A DNA stretch of 64,000 nt, taken from Desulfovibrio sp. (lineage in GTDB: Bacteria > Desulfobacterota > Desulfovibrionia > Desulfovibrionales > Desulfovibrionaceae). How positions within the stretch are numbered: the stretch's first letter is position 1; the number at the start of each line of letters is the position of its first letter. Positions 37,023 to 46,191 of the stretch are shown one piece after another. The position numbers and the translations under genes were made by a program. The notes under the pieces are model-generated. The model worked only from the letters and a program-made list of their open reading frames with translations, had not been told where the DNA came from and ran no database searches. The DNA is taken from positions 1-64,000 of the forward strand of contig JAFXOX010000014.1 of assembly GCA_017528345.1 (NCBI GenBank), in the 5' to 3' direction.

Positions 37023-37129
37023 AGACTCCTCCCATTGAGATCACAGAAAGTGTCCGCTTCTTGAGGTTCAAAAGAGTAAGGCTTAGGCCTCGTGGTCAAC
37101 ACAGCTGCGAAGCGTTTTGTTCTATGAGT

Positions 37130-37145
37130 AGCAAGAAGCATGCCA
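37130..37145 (-). promoter_or_regulatory. Sigma-54 (-24/-12) promoter of the GRE operon
   Basis: The minus strand reads TGGCATGCTTCTTGCT, matching TGGCAC-N5-TTGCW at all invariant GG and GC positions with correct spacing; only the T at position 6 differs. The predicted start would be near 37118, about 95 bases before the GRE ATG. The sigma-54 activator at 28595-30070 is the obvious candidate regulator. Confidence 0.85.
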
Positions 37146-37315
37146 CAGATCTGTTTTAAAAAAATCCAAGTATTTCAAGTGGTTATGACAGACACTTCTG
37201 AGTTCTTGGAAAGGAAGATAGAACGTTTTTTTTCTATTAGAAAAAAATTTTTCTTTTTTTGATGTTTCTCGGTATGCTTCAAGGAGCGAGGTTGTGTAGG
37301 AAAAAAGCGCATTTT
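37146..37315. other. Spacer between GRE promoter and ABC exporter 3' end
   Basis: It holds runs of T and A (37230-37260) that can pair as ttttttttc / gaaaaaaa, a possible weak two-way terminator. It is also where an upstream activator site for the GRE promoter should lie; ccaag (near 37171) and cttgg (near 37218) are an unproven pair. Confidence 0.35.
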
Positions 37316-38458
37316 TCAGCGTTTGGCTCTGAAAAGGCGGGCGGCACAGCCTAAAGAGAATAGAGCCATAATCAGCAGTGGCCAGAGCAGGTGGGCGATC
37401 TGGGTGAAATGCGCGCCTTCAAGGTAGATGCGCTGGGTCAGTTCAACGCCGTAGCGTACGGGATTGGCGAGGGTGGCAATCTGAAAGGCCCCAGGCATGG
37501 AGGAAATGGGGGTGGCAAAGCCAGAGAGGAGAATCATGGGCATGAGCAGTGTGAAATTATAGAGCATGGCCTGCTGCATGTTCTGGGAAAAGGCTGAGAC
37601 GCACAAGCCAATGCCCACAACGGCAAAGTTGAAGATGAAGAGGGCGAGATAGAGGAGCAGAAAGGAACCGGCAAAGGGAATGTGGAAGACAAAAAGAGCT
37701 GCCAGAAGCACAAGGGTTGATTGCACAAGGCCGACGAGGATGGGAGGCAGTGTCTTGCCAAGGAGAATGGCGCCCATGCTCAATGGTGTGACAAGCAGCT
37801 GATCAAAGGTTCCCTGTTCTTTTTCCCGGGCAATGGATTGACCAGCAATGCTGAGGACCTGGATAACCGCCAGAGTGGCCATGAGTGCCGACACAATACC
37901 CCAGCGTGTTTCCAGATTGGGATTGAACCAGGAGCGTTTGTCGATGGTGAGTAATACCTTGCCAAGATGAGCTTTCTGGCGTTCGAGGTTGAAGCGGGAA
38001 ACAATGGTTTCAGCGTAGGCTGCGGCTGTCGAGGCGACATTGCTGTTGCGGCCGTCGACGAGGAGTTGCACGGGGGCCTGATCGTGGTGAGCGAGCCTGC
38101 GCGCAAAGCCCTGGCCGATATGCAGCACAAAGAGCGCTTTTTTGGCATCGAGAAGCGGGGCGATCTGGCTGGTATTGTCGAGCGTTGCTGTGCGCACAAA
38201 GATGCCACTGCCATCAAAGGCAGCTGTCAAAAGGCGGGATTGTGAACTGTGGTCTTCGTCCAGGAGGGCGTATTCTGCACAGTTGAGATCATAGGTGTCC
38301 ACATAGCCAAAGAGAATGGTCTGCACGAGAATCGGCATGACAAGAATAATGCGGCTGCGTCTGTCCTTGAGGGTCATCAGGAGTTCTTTGTGCAGAAGAA
38401 CCCAAACACTCCTGAAAAACGACATGGTTGGCTTTGGCATGATCAACTCGTTAGGCAT
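37316..38458 (-). CDS. ABC-2 type transporter permease (YbhR-like)
   Basis: About 380 residues with an N-terminal membrane anchor (SRIILVMPILVQTILFGYV), a large periplasmic region and five C-terminal hydrophobic segments, including MILLSGFATPISSMPG, the conserved ABC-2 core. ATG 38458 starts 8 bases after the stop of the sister permease; ATG 38440 is a close alternative. The open frame extends farther upstream only into that gene. Last gene of the four-gene exporter operon. Confidence 0.85.
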   Translation of the reverse strand: MPNELIMPKPTMSFFRSVWVLLHKELLMTLKDRRSRIILVMPILVQTILFGYVDTYDLNCAEYALLDEDHSSQSRLLTAAFDGSGIFVRTATLDNTSQIAPLLDAKKALFVLHIGQGFARRLAHHDQAPVQLLVDGRNSNVASTAAAYAETIVSRFNLERQKAHLGKVLLTIDKRSWFNPNLETRWGIVSALMATLAVIQVLSIAGQSIAREKEQGTFDQLLVTPLSMGAILLGKTLPPILVGLVQSTLVLLAALFVFHIPFAGSFLLLYLALFIFNFAVVGIGLCVSAFSQNMQQAMLYNFTLLMPMILLSGFATPISSMPGAFQIATLANPVRYGVELTQRIYLEGAHFTQIAHLLWPLLIMALFSLGCAARLFRAKR

Positions 38459-38468
38459 GTGTTTTTTG

Positions 38469-39590
38469 CTATTCCAGGCTTTTCTGCATCTTGGTGCAGG
38501 CACAAGCAAGCAGAAACACGGCAAAGAGAACGAGCATCGCCGAATCCGTGATAATGAGCTCTGGCACATTGCCCGCAAGAAAGAGTGTCTGCATGAGTTC
38601 CACATACCAGGTTGCCGGAAACAGACAGGCCAGATACTGGGCGATGAGCGGCGCACTTTTCAGGTCAAAGATAAAGCCTGAGAGCATAATGGTGGGCATG
38701 AAACTGATGACAATGACAATCTGGCTTGCCAGAAACTGGCTTTTGGTGACGGCAGAAATGTAAAGGCCAAGGCCCAGACAGGCCAGCAGGTAGATGGCGG
38801 AGTCCAGGATAATGAGAAACAGTGATCCACGCCTGGGAATATCAAAGATTAGGGCTGCCGCGGCCAGGCAGAGGAAAAGGCCGAGCATGCCAAGAAAAAA
38901 ATAGGGGATGGTTTTGCCGGCGAGAATTTCGTATTTGGCAACAGGGGTGGCTGTGAGAGCCTCCCAGGTGCCCCGTTCCCACTCTCTGGCGACAATGAGG
39001 GCCGTGAGGAGAGAACCAATGAGGGTCATAATCAGGACAATGACCCCTGGAACCAGAAAATAGCGGCTTTCCATGGCGTCGTTGTACCAGATGCGGGTGG
39101 CAAGATCTGCTTGACCAAAGGATGGGGCAGAACGAGACGATTGAAAGGAGGCAGGAGTCCCACGCTGAAGGGCAAAGCGCTGTAGAGCGCCTTCGAGATA
39201 GCTCCCCATAATGCGGGCGGTATTGGCATCCCGGCCATTGACGAGAATCTGGAAGTGCAGAGATCCGTTGCGTGCATTGCTTTGGCATCGCACAACAGCC
39301 TGGCAATGGCCGCCTATTATGAGCTCTTCAGCCTCCTGCCAGGACGTGGCAAGGCTTGGGGAAAAATAGGCTGAGCGGGCAAGGGTCTGCAAAAGGTCGC
39401 GCGTGACAGGCGAGGGCTCATCGAGCACGAGAGCCACGGGGACATTTTTCACATCGAGGGAGAGGCCGAAACCGAAAATGAGCAAGAGCGTCATGGGCAG
39501 AATGATGCCAAGGGTCAAGGTGCTGCGGTCACGCAGCATCTGCCGGAATTCCTTGCGGATGAGAGCGAGCATTCTGGGATTGAGCATCAT
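38469..39590 (-). CDS. ABC-2 type transporter permease (YbhS-like)
   Basis: A 373-residue permease paralogous to the downstream gene. N-terminal anchor LTLGIILPMTLLLIFGFGLSL, extracytoplasmic loop of about 130 residues, then hydrophobic segments with AREWERGTWEALTATPVAKYEI and FMPTIMLSGFIFDL, the ABC-2 signature regions. It overlaps the ATPase gene end by 4 bases, indicating translational coupling. Together with the next gene it should form the heterodimeric membrane channel. Confidence 0.88.
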   Translation of the reverse strand: MMLNPRMLALIRKEFRQMLRDRSTLTLGIILPMTLLLIFGFGLSLDVKNVPVALVLDEPSPVTRDLLQTLARSAYFSPSLATSWQEAEELIIGGHCQAVVRCQSNARNGSLHFQILVNGRDANTARIMGSYLEGALQRFALQRGTPASFQSSRSAPSFGQADLATRIWYNDAMESRYFLVPGVIVLIMTLIGSLLTALIVAREWERGTWEALTATPVAKYEILAGKTIPYFFLGMLGLFLCLAAAALIFDIPRRGSLFLIILDSAIYLLACLGLGLYISAVTKSQFLASQIVIVISFMPTIMLSGFIFDLKSAPLIAQYLACLFPATWYVELMQTLFLAGNVPELIITDSAMLVLFAVFLLACACTKMQKSLE

Positions 39591-41305
39591 GACGGAGATG
39601 TGTGACGAGCGTGCTGCACAATGGCAATAAAGGCCTCTTCCATGCTTGTGACATGGGCTTGGAGATTTTGCGCCTGGGCGCGGATTTCTGCCGGAGAGCC
39701 GAGGGCTAGGCGGATACCGCTATCCTGAATGAGGATATGGTCGCAATACTCTGCCTCTTCCATGAAGTGGGTTGTGACCACAACGGTGACCCCCTGGTCG
39801 GAGAGCTCTGCAATACGTTTCCAGAAGATGCGCCGAGAGAGCGGATCGGCTCCGCTTGTGGGCTCATCGAGAAAGAGAATGCTGGGCTCGTGCAGAAGGC
39901 CGACAGCCATGGCCAGACTGCGCTGTAAGCCTCCCGGAAGATCCTGGGCTGCGACCTCAAGCCAGCCTGCCAGCTCAAAATCTTCGATCATCTGCGCCAT
40001 GCGCTCTTGGCGTTTTTGCCCGTGTAAGCCGTAGGCTCCGGCAAAAAACGCGAGATTTTCCCGGACGGAGAGCTGGCCGTAGAGGGAAAATTTTTGGGCT
40101 ACATAGCCGATGTGGCGACGGGCCTCGTCAGGTGTTTTGCGCACATCAATGCCTGCCACGCTCAGGCTTCCGCCTGAAGCCGGAAGAAGTCCACAGAGCA
40201 TGCGGAAGGTTGTGGTTTTGCCGGCACCATTGGGACCGAGAAGCCCGAAAACCTCTCCTGGCAGCACCGAAAAACTCACATCATTGACCGCCAGAAAGTT
40301 GCCAAATTTTCGCGTGACATGTTCTGTAACAATGACAGGTGCAGGGGTATCTCGCGCAGGAGGCCTTGGCGAAAACCTGGTTTGCGTGGATGGGGAAGCG
40401 TCCTGATCTTTTTGCAAAAGCAGCATAAAGCTATCTTCCAGACGTGGGGGAAGCGCTTTCGCCTTGGCAAGCACGGGTAAATGGGTGTTTTTGGCAACCA
40501 CACGCACATTCCCTGCCTGCGGCACAGCGTCGATGATACCCGACTGTCCCCAAAGCCAGGCCTGGAGATCGCGTGGACGCACATCTAGAGGGGGCTGCAG
40601 AAGAAAGCTTTGTCCCTGGGCAAGCTTGGCAATGGCCTGGGGTTTGCCGTGGGCTAAGGTTTTGCCGTGAAAGAGGAGAAGAATATCATCGCAGGCTTCG
40701 GCCTCGTCCATGTAGGAGGTGCTAACAAGGACGGTCATGGCAGATTCCGCTCTCAGCTGCGCGATGATCTCCCAAAGCTCTCGACGCGAGAGGGGATCGA
40801 CGCCCACGGTGGGTTCATCGAGGAGTAACAGACTGGGTGGGGCAATGAGCGTACAGATTAGGCCAAGCTTTTGTTTCATGCCACCTGAGAGTCTGCCGGC
40901 AAGCCTTTGGGTAAAGGGAGCCATGGCACAGAGCTCAAGCAGTCTTGTATAGCGTGCGGGGCGAAGGGCGTGCGGGACTTCCTTGAGATCGGCATAGAGG
41001 TCGAGATTTTCCTGGACCGTCAGATCCTCATAAAGGCCGAATTTTTGCGGCATATAGCCGATGGCTGAAAGAACCTCAGGACATTGGCCGGCATAGGGGC
41101 GCCCGGCAAAGCAAAGGCTTCCCGAGGAAGGCGTAAGGAGTCCTGCCACAAGGCGTAAAAACGTTGTTTTGCCTGAGGCATCAGGCCCAACCAGGGCTGT
41201 CAGGCTTCCCTCGGCAAGAGAGAGGGTAATATCGGTGAGCGCCTCGATGGTCTGGCCGTTTTTGCGCGTGAAGGTTTTGCCGATCTTGCGGGCTTCAAAA
41301 AGCAT
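39587..41305 (-). CDS. Duplicated ABC transporter ATP-binding protein (YbhF-like)
   Basis: A 572-residue protein with two ABC ATPase domains in one chain. Domain 1: Walker A GPDASGKTTF, signature LSGGMKQKLG, Walker B LLLDEPTVGVD. Domain 2 (from about 330): GPNGAGKTTT, a signature altered to LPGGLQRSLA, then ILFLDEPTSGAD. In domain 1 the Walker A has Asp-Ala in place of the usual Asn-Gly. The fused arrangement is that of YbhF and related multidrug exporters. It lies between the HlyD-type gene (2 bases upstream) and two ABC-2 permeases. Confidence 0.9.
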   Translation of the reverse strand: MLFEARKIGKTFTRKNGQTIEALTDITLSLAEGSLTALVGPDASGKTTFLRLVAGLLTPSSGSLCFAGRPYAGQCPEVLSAIGYMPQKFGLYEDLTVQENLDLYADLKEVPHALRPARYTRLLELCAMAPFTQRLAGRLSGGMKQKLGLICTLIAPPSLLLLDEPTVGVDPLSRRELWEIIAQLRAESAMTVLVSTSYMDEAEACDDILLLFHGKTLAHGKPQAIAKLAQGQSFLLQPPLDVRPRDLQAWLWGQSGIIDAVPQAGNVRVVAKNTHLPVLAKAKALPPRLEDSFMLLLQKDQDASPSTQTRFSPRPPARDTPAPVIVTEHVTRKFGNFLAVNDVSFSVLPGEVFGLLGPNGAGKTTTFRMLCGLLPASGGSLSVAGIDVRKTPDEARRHIGYVAQKFSLYGQLSVRENLAFFAGAYGLHGQKRQERMAQMIEDFELAGWLEVAAQDLPGGLQRSLAMAVGLLHEPSILFLDEPTSGADPLSRRIFWKRIAELSDQGVTVVVTTHFMEEAEYCDHILIQDSGIRLALGSPAEIRAQAQNLQAHVTSMEEAFIAIVQHARHTSPS

Positions 41306-41307
41306 GG

Positions 41308-42303
41308 TCAGGGACCTGTGTCTTCCTCAAAGGTCACGGTTGCCGGCATGCCAAGGCGCAGTCTGTTTTCCGCATCGTCCACATAGATACGCACCTCATA
41401 GACGAGGGAGGTGCGCAGTTCCGTGGTTTCCACGGTTTTGGGCGTAAATTCGGCCACAGAAGCGATGAAGCCTACGCGGCCTTGTATCTCCTGGGGAAAG
41501 CTGTCTGTGGAAACATGGGCTGTCATACCAGGTGTGATTCGGCCAAGATCCGGCTCTGAGACATAGGCTCTGACCCATTTGGGGGAGAGCACAGCCAGGG
41601 AAAAAACGGCTTTTTCCGGAGAGGCCATATCACCGGGCTCAAGGAGCCTGCGGCTGACATAGGCGCGGCTTGGACTACGCAGTTTGGCGTCCTCAAGGCG
41701 GTTTTGCCATTCACGAAGCGTGCTTTTGCGCTCGGCAAGAAGCGCTCTTGCCTGCTCAAGATCTTCGGCCCGCGGTCCAATTTCCGCAAGCACCAGGGCT
41801 TTTTCCTGGACGAGACGCTTGGCGCGGGCGGCATCGCGTCTGGCCAGTGCCTCATCAAGATCGGCCTGACGGGCACCCTTGCCCTGAGAATGGCGCAAGA
41901 TTTCCGCAAGCCTGCGGTACTGCTTTTCGGCATAGTCAAGATCAGCCTGACTTGCGGCAAGCTGCGCCTTGGCCTGGGCAATTTCCTCAGGCCTTGTCCC
42001 GTTTTCAAGCTTGGTCAGAGCCGCTTGTGCCTCGTGCACCTGGCAGCTCAGCACATGGATGCGATCGTTGAGGCGCCGGGTTTCAAGCTCAGCCAAAACC
42101 TGCCCAGGTTCAACAAGCGCCCCTTCCTCCACAAGGACTCTTGCCACACGTTCCGCATCCTTGAAGCTTAGCTCCACCTGACGCTGATCAATATTACCAT
42201 AGAGGATGAGTGGACCTTTTGCCTCTCTGGTCGAGAGGAAAAAGGCGCCAAGGACAAGTCCTGTAGCGAGAAGTGCAAGGATAAGCCAGCGAATCGTGTG
42301 CAT
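41308..42303 (-). CDS. HlyD-family membrane fusion/periplasmic adaptor (YbhG-like)
   Basis: A 331-residue adaptor. ATG 42303 gives an N-terminal anchor WLILALLATGLVLGAFFL; a start at 42345 would add 14 poorly fitting residues. The biotinyl-lipoyl half (GNIDQRQVELSF, VLVEEGALVEPGQVLAELE) flanks a long coiled-coil hairpin (about residues 75-200, rich in Ala, Gln, Glu and Arg). The beta-barrel part follows. It should link the inner-membrane ABC pump to an outer-membrane channel. First gene of the YbhG-F-S-R-like operon; exported substrates of this type are usually drugs or lipophilic compounds. Confidence 0.88.
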   Translation of the reverse strand: MHTIRWLILALLATGLVLGAFFLSTREAKGPLILYGNIDQRQVELSFKDAERVARVLVEEGALVEPGQVLAELETRRLNDRIHVLSCQVHEAQAALTKLENGTRPEEIAQAKAQLAASQADLDYAEKQYRRLAEILRHSQGKGARQADLDEALARRDAARAKRLVQEKALVLAEIGPRAEDLEQARALLAERKSTLREWQNRLEDAKLRSPSRAYVSRRLLEPGDMASPEKAVFSLAVLSPKWVRAYVSEPDLGRITPGMTAHVSTDSFPQEIQGRVGFIASVAEFTPKTVETTELRTSLVYEVRIYVDDAENRLRLGMPATVTFEEDTGP

Positions 42304-42517
42304 GCAAAAACTCGTTTCTTGGGCAGGACAAAGCAAGAATGGCAAAAAACGCGAGGGATGCTCTGCACAGGGGGTTACAGCTGTTTGCGTTTGCAGGGCA
42401 TGTGTTTATCGTCGCTTTTTTGGAAAATGTCCTTGTCTTATGGTACCTTATGCGCAAAACTCCCAACGGTCAATCATGGCTTTGCCCGCTGGGAAAAACG
42501 GGATGTGGAGAAAAATC

Positions 42518-43570
42518 ATGAAATACGATCCTGCTCTACGTGAAGCAATCCTGCGGCGTATCCTTCCTCCCAATTCTGAGCCTATGTCCAAAGTGGCCCG
42601 TGACTCTCGCATAAGTTTGCAAACTCTCTTCAACTGGAAAAAAAACAGGCTCTTGCTGATGGTCTTTCTTTCCCAGAAGAGACGGAAAGCGAAAAGTTTT
42701 CCTCCAAAGAAAAATTTCGCATGGTTGTTGAATCTGAGGCCTTAAACGAGGCCGAGCTTGCAGAATATGCTCGCAGTAAGGGGGTCTATGTCGAGCAATT
42801 GCGACAATGGCGCGAGATCTGCGAAAACGCCAACGGAAATCTTGCTGCTGATACGGAACAGTTCAACAAGATTATCAAAGAGAAAAACAGGCAAATCAGG
42901 GCAATTCAGGCCGATATAGCCAAGAAAGACAAGGCGCTTGCTGAGGCAACCGCATTGGAGGTTCTCAGAAAAAAAGCCAAGGCGATCTGGGGGGACCCAG
43001 AGGACGAATGATCAGCACCACAGATCGCCGTTACGCTCTCGAGCTGATTGATGAAGCCAATACTCATGGAGGCCATCTCCCTACGGCCTGCAGAGTACTT
43101 GGCATCAACGAAAGGACTTATCATCGCTGGAAGAAAATGCTGCGCAAAACAGGTAAACTCGACGATTTACGGCCCTGTGCTGAACGCCCGACTCCTGCCA
43201 ACAAGCTGAGTCCAGAGGAAGAGCAGACGATCCTGGAACAGGTCAATTCCCCTGAATTCGTCAATTCCTCATCCACGCAGATCATATCCTAATTGGTCGA
43301 GAGAGGCGTTTACATGGGGCAGAATCAACCTTTTAGCGTACGCTGCCACAGCATGTGCCATCTGTACGCAGCTCTGACTTCTTCAGACGCTTGATTGTAA
43401 GCTGGAAAATCTGGCCCGAACAGACAGCTGAACACGCAAGCACACTGGTTCGTAAGACGTCATTTGCCTGCCACATCAAATCTGATGTGCTCGTTCTCCT
43501 CAGCGATAATGGCTCAACGATAAGGGGACGACCATGCTCGCTACAATGCCGTCTCTTGGCATTGTGCCGT
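42518..43570 (+). mobile_element. Decayed IS3-like insertion element
   Basis: OrfA part: ATG 42518 with MKYDPALREAILRRILPP and helix-turn-helix SKVARDSRISLQTLFNWKK. At an A8 run (42638-42645) the sense frame moves by -1 and continues as ALADGLSFPEETESEKF, then through 42721-43011 with VEQLRQWREICENANG and a coiled coil. OrfB-like start at 43008 (ALELIDEANTHGGHLPTACRVLGI) breaks near 43291. Later remnants near 43370-43530 retain SWKIWPEQTAEHAS and SDNGSTIRGRP, the degenerate catalytic Asp-Asn-Gly region. The element cannot encode an intact transposase; no terminal repeats were found. Confidence 0.65.
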
Positions 43571-43665
43571 CGTGCAGCAGGCCGGGAGTCAACAAGCAAA
43601 GACGCGGCGTGTCAGGTTCTGAAGCAGCTCTCTTTTGCCCAGCAAACAATTTTTTCAAAAACCTG

Positions 43666-43693
43666 TTGACATTTCGAGAAATTTGAATATAAA
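43666..43693 (+). promoter_or_regulatory. Candidate promoter of the ArsR-type gene with operator half-sites
   Basis: TTGACA (43666-43671), 16-bp spacer and TATAAA (43688-43693). An inverted pair atttc/gaaat (43671-43675 and 43678-43682) lies inside the spacer, a usual location for an ArsR-family operator. Confidence 0.5.
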
Positions 43694-43729
43694 GAATTGT
43701 AGCAGACAGTGATCTTGAGAGGTAAACTG

Positions 43730-44044
43730 GTGGACATCATCGAAATTGCCAAAGCCCTATCCAATGAGACACGACTGAACATCCTTCGCTGGCTGAAGGA
43801 TCCCCATACAAATTTTCCCCCGCAGGGCGGAAGCCTTGGAACCCCGGTAGACCTTAAGGGGGGGGTCTGTGTCAGCAGCATCCAGGAAAAGGCCGGCGCA
43901 TCGCAATCCACCATTTCCAACTACCTGACCATGCTGCAGGATGCCGGTCTTCTCCTTTCTGAGCGGCATGAAAAGTGGACCTACTACCGCAGGAATGAAT
44001 CTGTGATCCAGGAACTGGCCATGTATATCAAAAATGAGCTCTGA
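43730..44044 (+). CDS. ArsR-family winged-helix regulator
   Basis: A 104-residue regulator from GTG 43730 (gagagg upstream). The helix-turn-helix is visible as IAKALSNETRLNILRWL and GASQSTISNYLTMLQDAGLL, then the wing WTYYRRN. An insertion of about 20 residues (PPQGGSLGTPVDLKGG) lies between the first helices. Cys in GGVCVSS is the only obvious metal or thiol ligand, so the usual paired metal-site cysteines are missing and it may sense something other than arsenite. It may control the radical SAM and nitroreductase genes downstream. Confidence 0.85.
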   Translation: MDIIEIAKALSNETRLNILRWLKDPHTNFPPQGGSLGTPVDLKGGVCVSSIQEKAGASQSTISNYLTMLQDAGLLLSERHEKWTYYRRNESVIQELAMYIKNEL

Positions 44045-44382
44045 AGATTGCTGTCTGTTTGCCAAGGCTCTGTGCTCGTGCCTGTGGGCAGCGCTCCTGA
44101 GAGATCAGGAAGCGCCGCTCTACGTACACACTGACATACGGATTTGACACAGAACCATTTTTTTTCCGTACTTATATCGAAATTAATAGAATTGTATAAA
44201 TGACGGATTGTCGAATCTTTGTACAGCCCTGGCAGAGCATGGAGGAAGGTTGGCATGACCGGCTCATTATGGATTGACGCAGTCTGTCCATAATGGTCTA
44301 TGGCATATTTGTCTAAGTCCCGAAGTGATGATTCGGGATGCAGAGCAACAAGACGAGTACAGGCTACGAACGAGGCATACCT
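44045..44382. other. Intergenic region between ArsR and radical SAM genes
   Basis: It holds a hairpin at 44091-44115 (gcgct, cctga / tcagg, agcgc, loop gaga, one bulge) without a T run, and a TTGACA at 44144 with no good -10 at proper spacing. No gene seen. Confidence 0.4.
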
Positions 44383-45264
44383 ATGCATTTTACAAGTGGA
44401 ATCAATAGACCGCCTTTTGAGGCAAACTCAGGCTATTTACAGGTGACAAGTGGCTGTTCCCATGCTTCCTGCGCCTTTTGTAGCTACTACAAAGATGCCA
44501 GATTTCAACAATCGTCACTGGAAGAAATCAAAGAAGATGTATTGGAGATACCCCGGTATTTCGGAGCTCCAGAGCGGATTTTTCTGCAGGGTGCGGACGC
44601 TTTTGCAGCAGACTACGACGTCCTGATGCAGACAGCAGAACTGATCCACACCTATGTCCCCTCTGTGAAAAGCATCGGAGGCTACGCAAGAATAGACAAT
44701 TTTTGCCAAAAAAGCGTGGAGCAGATCAGAGATCTGGTTAAGGTTGGCTACTCCAATCCGTACATCGGCGTGGAGTCTGGGGATGATGCTATTCTCAAGA
44801 TGATGCACAAAGGCTACGACGCAGCTCTGGCCAGAGCTCAGATGGAAAAGCTGACAGAAGCCAGCATGCCGTTTATCGCCAATTTTCTCAATGGTCTCGG
44901 CGGTGCTGGCAACGGATTGTCCCATGCACAGAAGACCGCAGAAATCTATGAGGGCATGAACATTTCCATGATCGAAGTGTCGTCTTTGACGCTGATACCA
45001 AAAACGAGCTTATATCGCAGGATGCAAAAGGGAGCATTTGTGGAGGCAGGTGAACATGAACGCTTGCAGGAAATGCAGGTGTTTATTCGCTGTCTTACCA
45101 ATGAAACGATCTTTTTGTCAGATCATGCCTCTGTACCTTTCAAGGTCAGAGTGAAGCTGCCAGAACAGAAGCAGGAACTGATCAACGGCATTCAAAGCGT
45201 CATAGATCATGTTTCAGAAGAGCAGCTTCGGATGCGCAGAAAAACTGCAGAAATGTATTTTTAG
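44383..45264 (+). CDS. Radical SAM protein (CX4CX2C family), copy 1
   Basis: A 293-residue radical SAM enzyme. The cluster motif is spaced CxxxxCxxC (GCSHASCAFCSYY), one residue longer than the classical CxxxCxxC; this spacing recurs in a known family of uncharacterised radical SAM proteins with GCxHNxCxFCxMY. A later YIGVESGDD resembles the strand lining the SAM barrel. ATG 44383 (cgagg upstream) begins just before NRPPFEANSGYL; the earlier ATG 44338 is less likely. It is followed after 13 bases by a paralogue. Substrate unknown. Confidence 0.8.
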   Translation: MHFTSGINRPPFEANSGYLQVTSGCSHASCAFCSYYKDARFQQSSLEEIKEDVLEIPRYFGAPERIFLQGADAFAADYDVLMQTAELIHTYVPSVKSIGGYARIDNFCQKSVEQIRDLVKVGYSNPYIGVESGDDAILKMMHKGYDAALARAQMEKLTEASMPFIANFLNGLGGAGNGLSHAQKTAEIYEGMNISMIEVSSLTLIPKTSLYRRMQKGAFVEAGEHERLQEMQVFIRCLTNETIFLSDHASVPFKVRVKLPEQKQELINGIQSVIDHVSEEQLRMRRKTAEMYF

Positions 45265-45277
45265 CGAGGTGAAGCAT

Positions 45278-46168
45278 ATGGCATACAATGGCGTCATTTA
45301 CAGGCCACCGTTAGAGGCAGACACATTTTTGCTTCCGATCACTGAAGGCTGTACGCATAACAGCTGTACGTTCTGTAATATGTATCACAATATCCCCTTT
45401 TCTATGCTGAGTATTGCTGACGTTGAGGGCTACCTGCGCGAAGCCAGGCAAAGCTATGGAAAATATTGTGACCGCATCCAACGAGTATATCTGGTGGGCG
45501 CAGATCCTTTTGCGTTGTCGGCAAAGAGGCTTTTGGAGAGGATTGCTCTGATCAGAAGGTATCTGCCGCATGTGAAGGTCATCACCATGTACGCCAGGAC
45601 AGATAACATTGCCAACAAATCCGATGATGATCTTAGTGCCTTGAAAGAAGCCGGGGTGGATGATCTTTATATCGGTGTGGAATGCGGTTTGAATGATGTC
45701 CTTGAGAAGCTGAACAAAGGCTATTGCGCCGATGAGACAAGGGCGCAATGTCTGCGGCTTAATGCTTTTGGTATTCAGCACTGCGATCTGTTGATGCTGG
45801 GGACGGCAGGCAAGGGGAGATGTTTGGAATGTGCAAGAGCTTCGGCTGCCTTGGAAAACGAGATCAGACCACACAAGATTCTGCTTAATACCATGTCGGC
45901 ATTTGTGGAGACACAGCTTGATGAGGACATACGGCAAGGGGTCTTTGTGCCGGCGACGGAAAAAGAACTTTTGGAGGAAGAGCATGAATTTCTTGATAGG
46001 CTGAAACTGCCAGACTGCTATTTCTGGGCGGCACATCCGCTGGATGTTGTCAAAATAGAAGGCGTACTTTGCAGGAACAAGCAGCAGATGCTGCATGCCC
46101 TGGCGTGGGGCATTGATCATCTTGACAAGGCTTCAATTTCCCGAACCTCAAGAGTCGGAACACTCTAA
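45278..46168 (+). CDS. Radical SAM protein (CX4CX2C family), copy 2
   Basis: A 296-residue paralogue of the preceding gene: YRPPLEADTFLLPITEGC parallels NRPPFEANSGYLQVTSGC, the motif is GCTHNSCTFCNMY, and YIGVECGLND parallels YIGVESGDD. ATG 45278 has gaggtgaag upstream; the open frame upstream overlaps copy 1. The pair probably arose by duplication and may act on related substrates or as a heterodimer. A nitroreductase gene follows after 23 bases. Confidence 0.82.
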   Translation: MAYNGVIYRPPLEADTFLLPITEGCTHNSCTFCNMYHNIPFSMLSIADVEGYLREARQSYGKYCDRIQRVYLVGADPFALSAKRLLERIALIRRYLPHVKVITMYARTDNIANKSDDDLSALKEAGVDDLYIGVECGLNDVLEKLNKGYCADETRAQCLRLNAFGIQHCDLLMLGTAGKGRCLECARASAALENEIRPHKILLNTMSAFVETQLDEDIRQGVFVPATEKELLEEEHEFLDRLKLPDCYFWAAHPLDVVKIEGVLCRNKQQMLHALAWGIDHLDKASISRTSRVGTL

Positions 46169-46191
46169 CGATCACGTACAGGAGGATTGGT

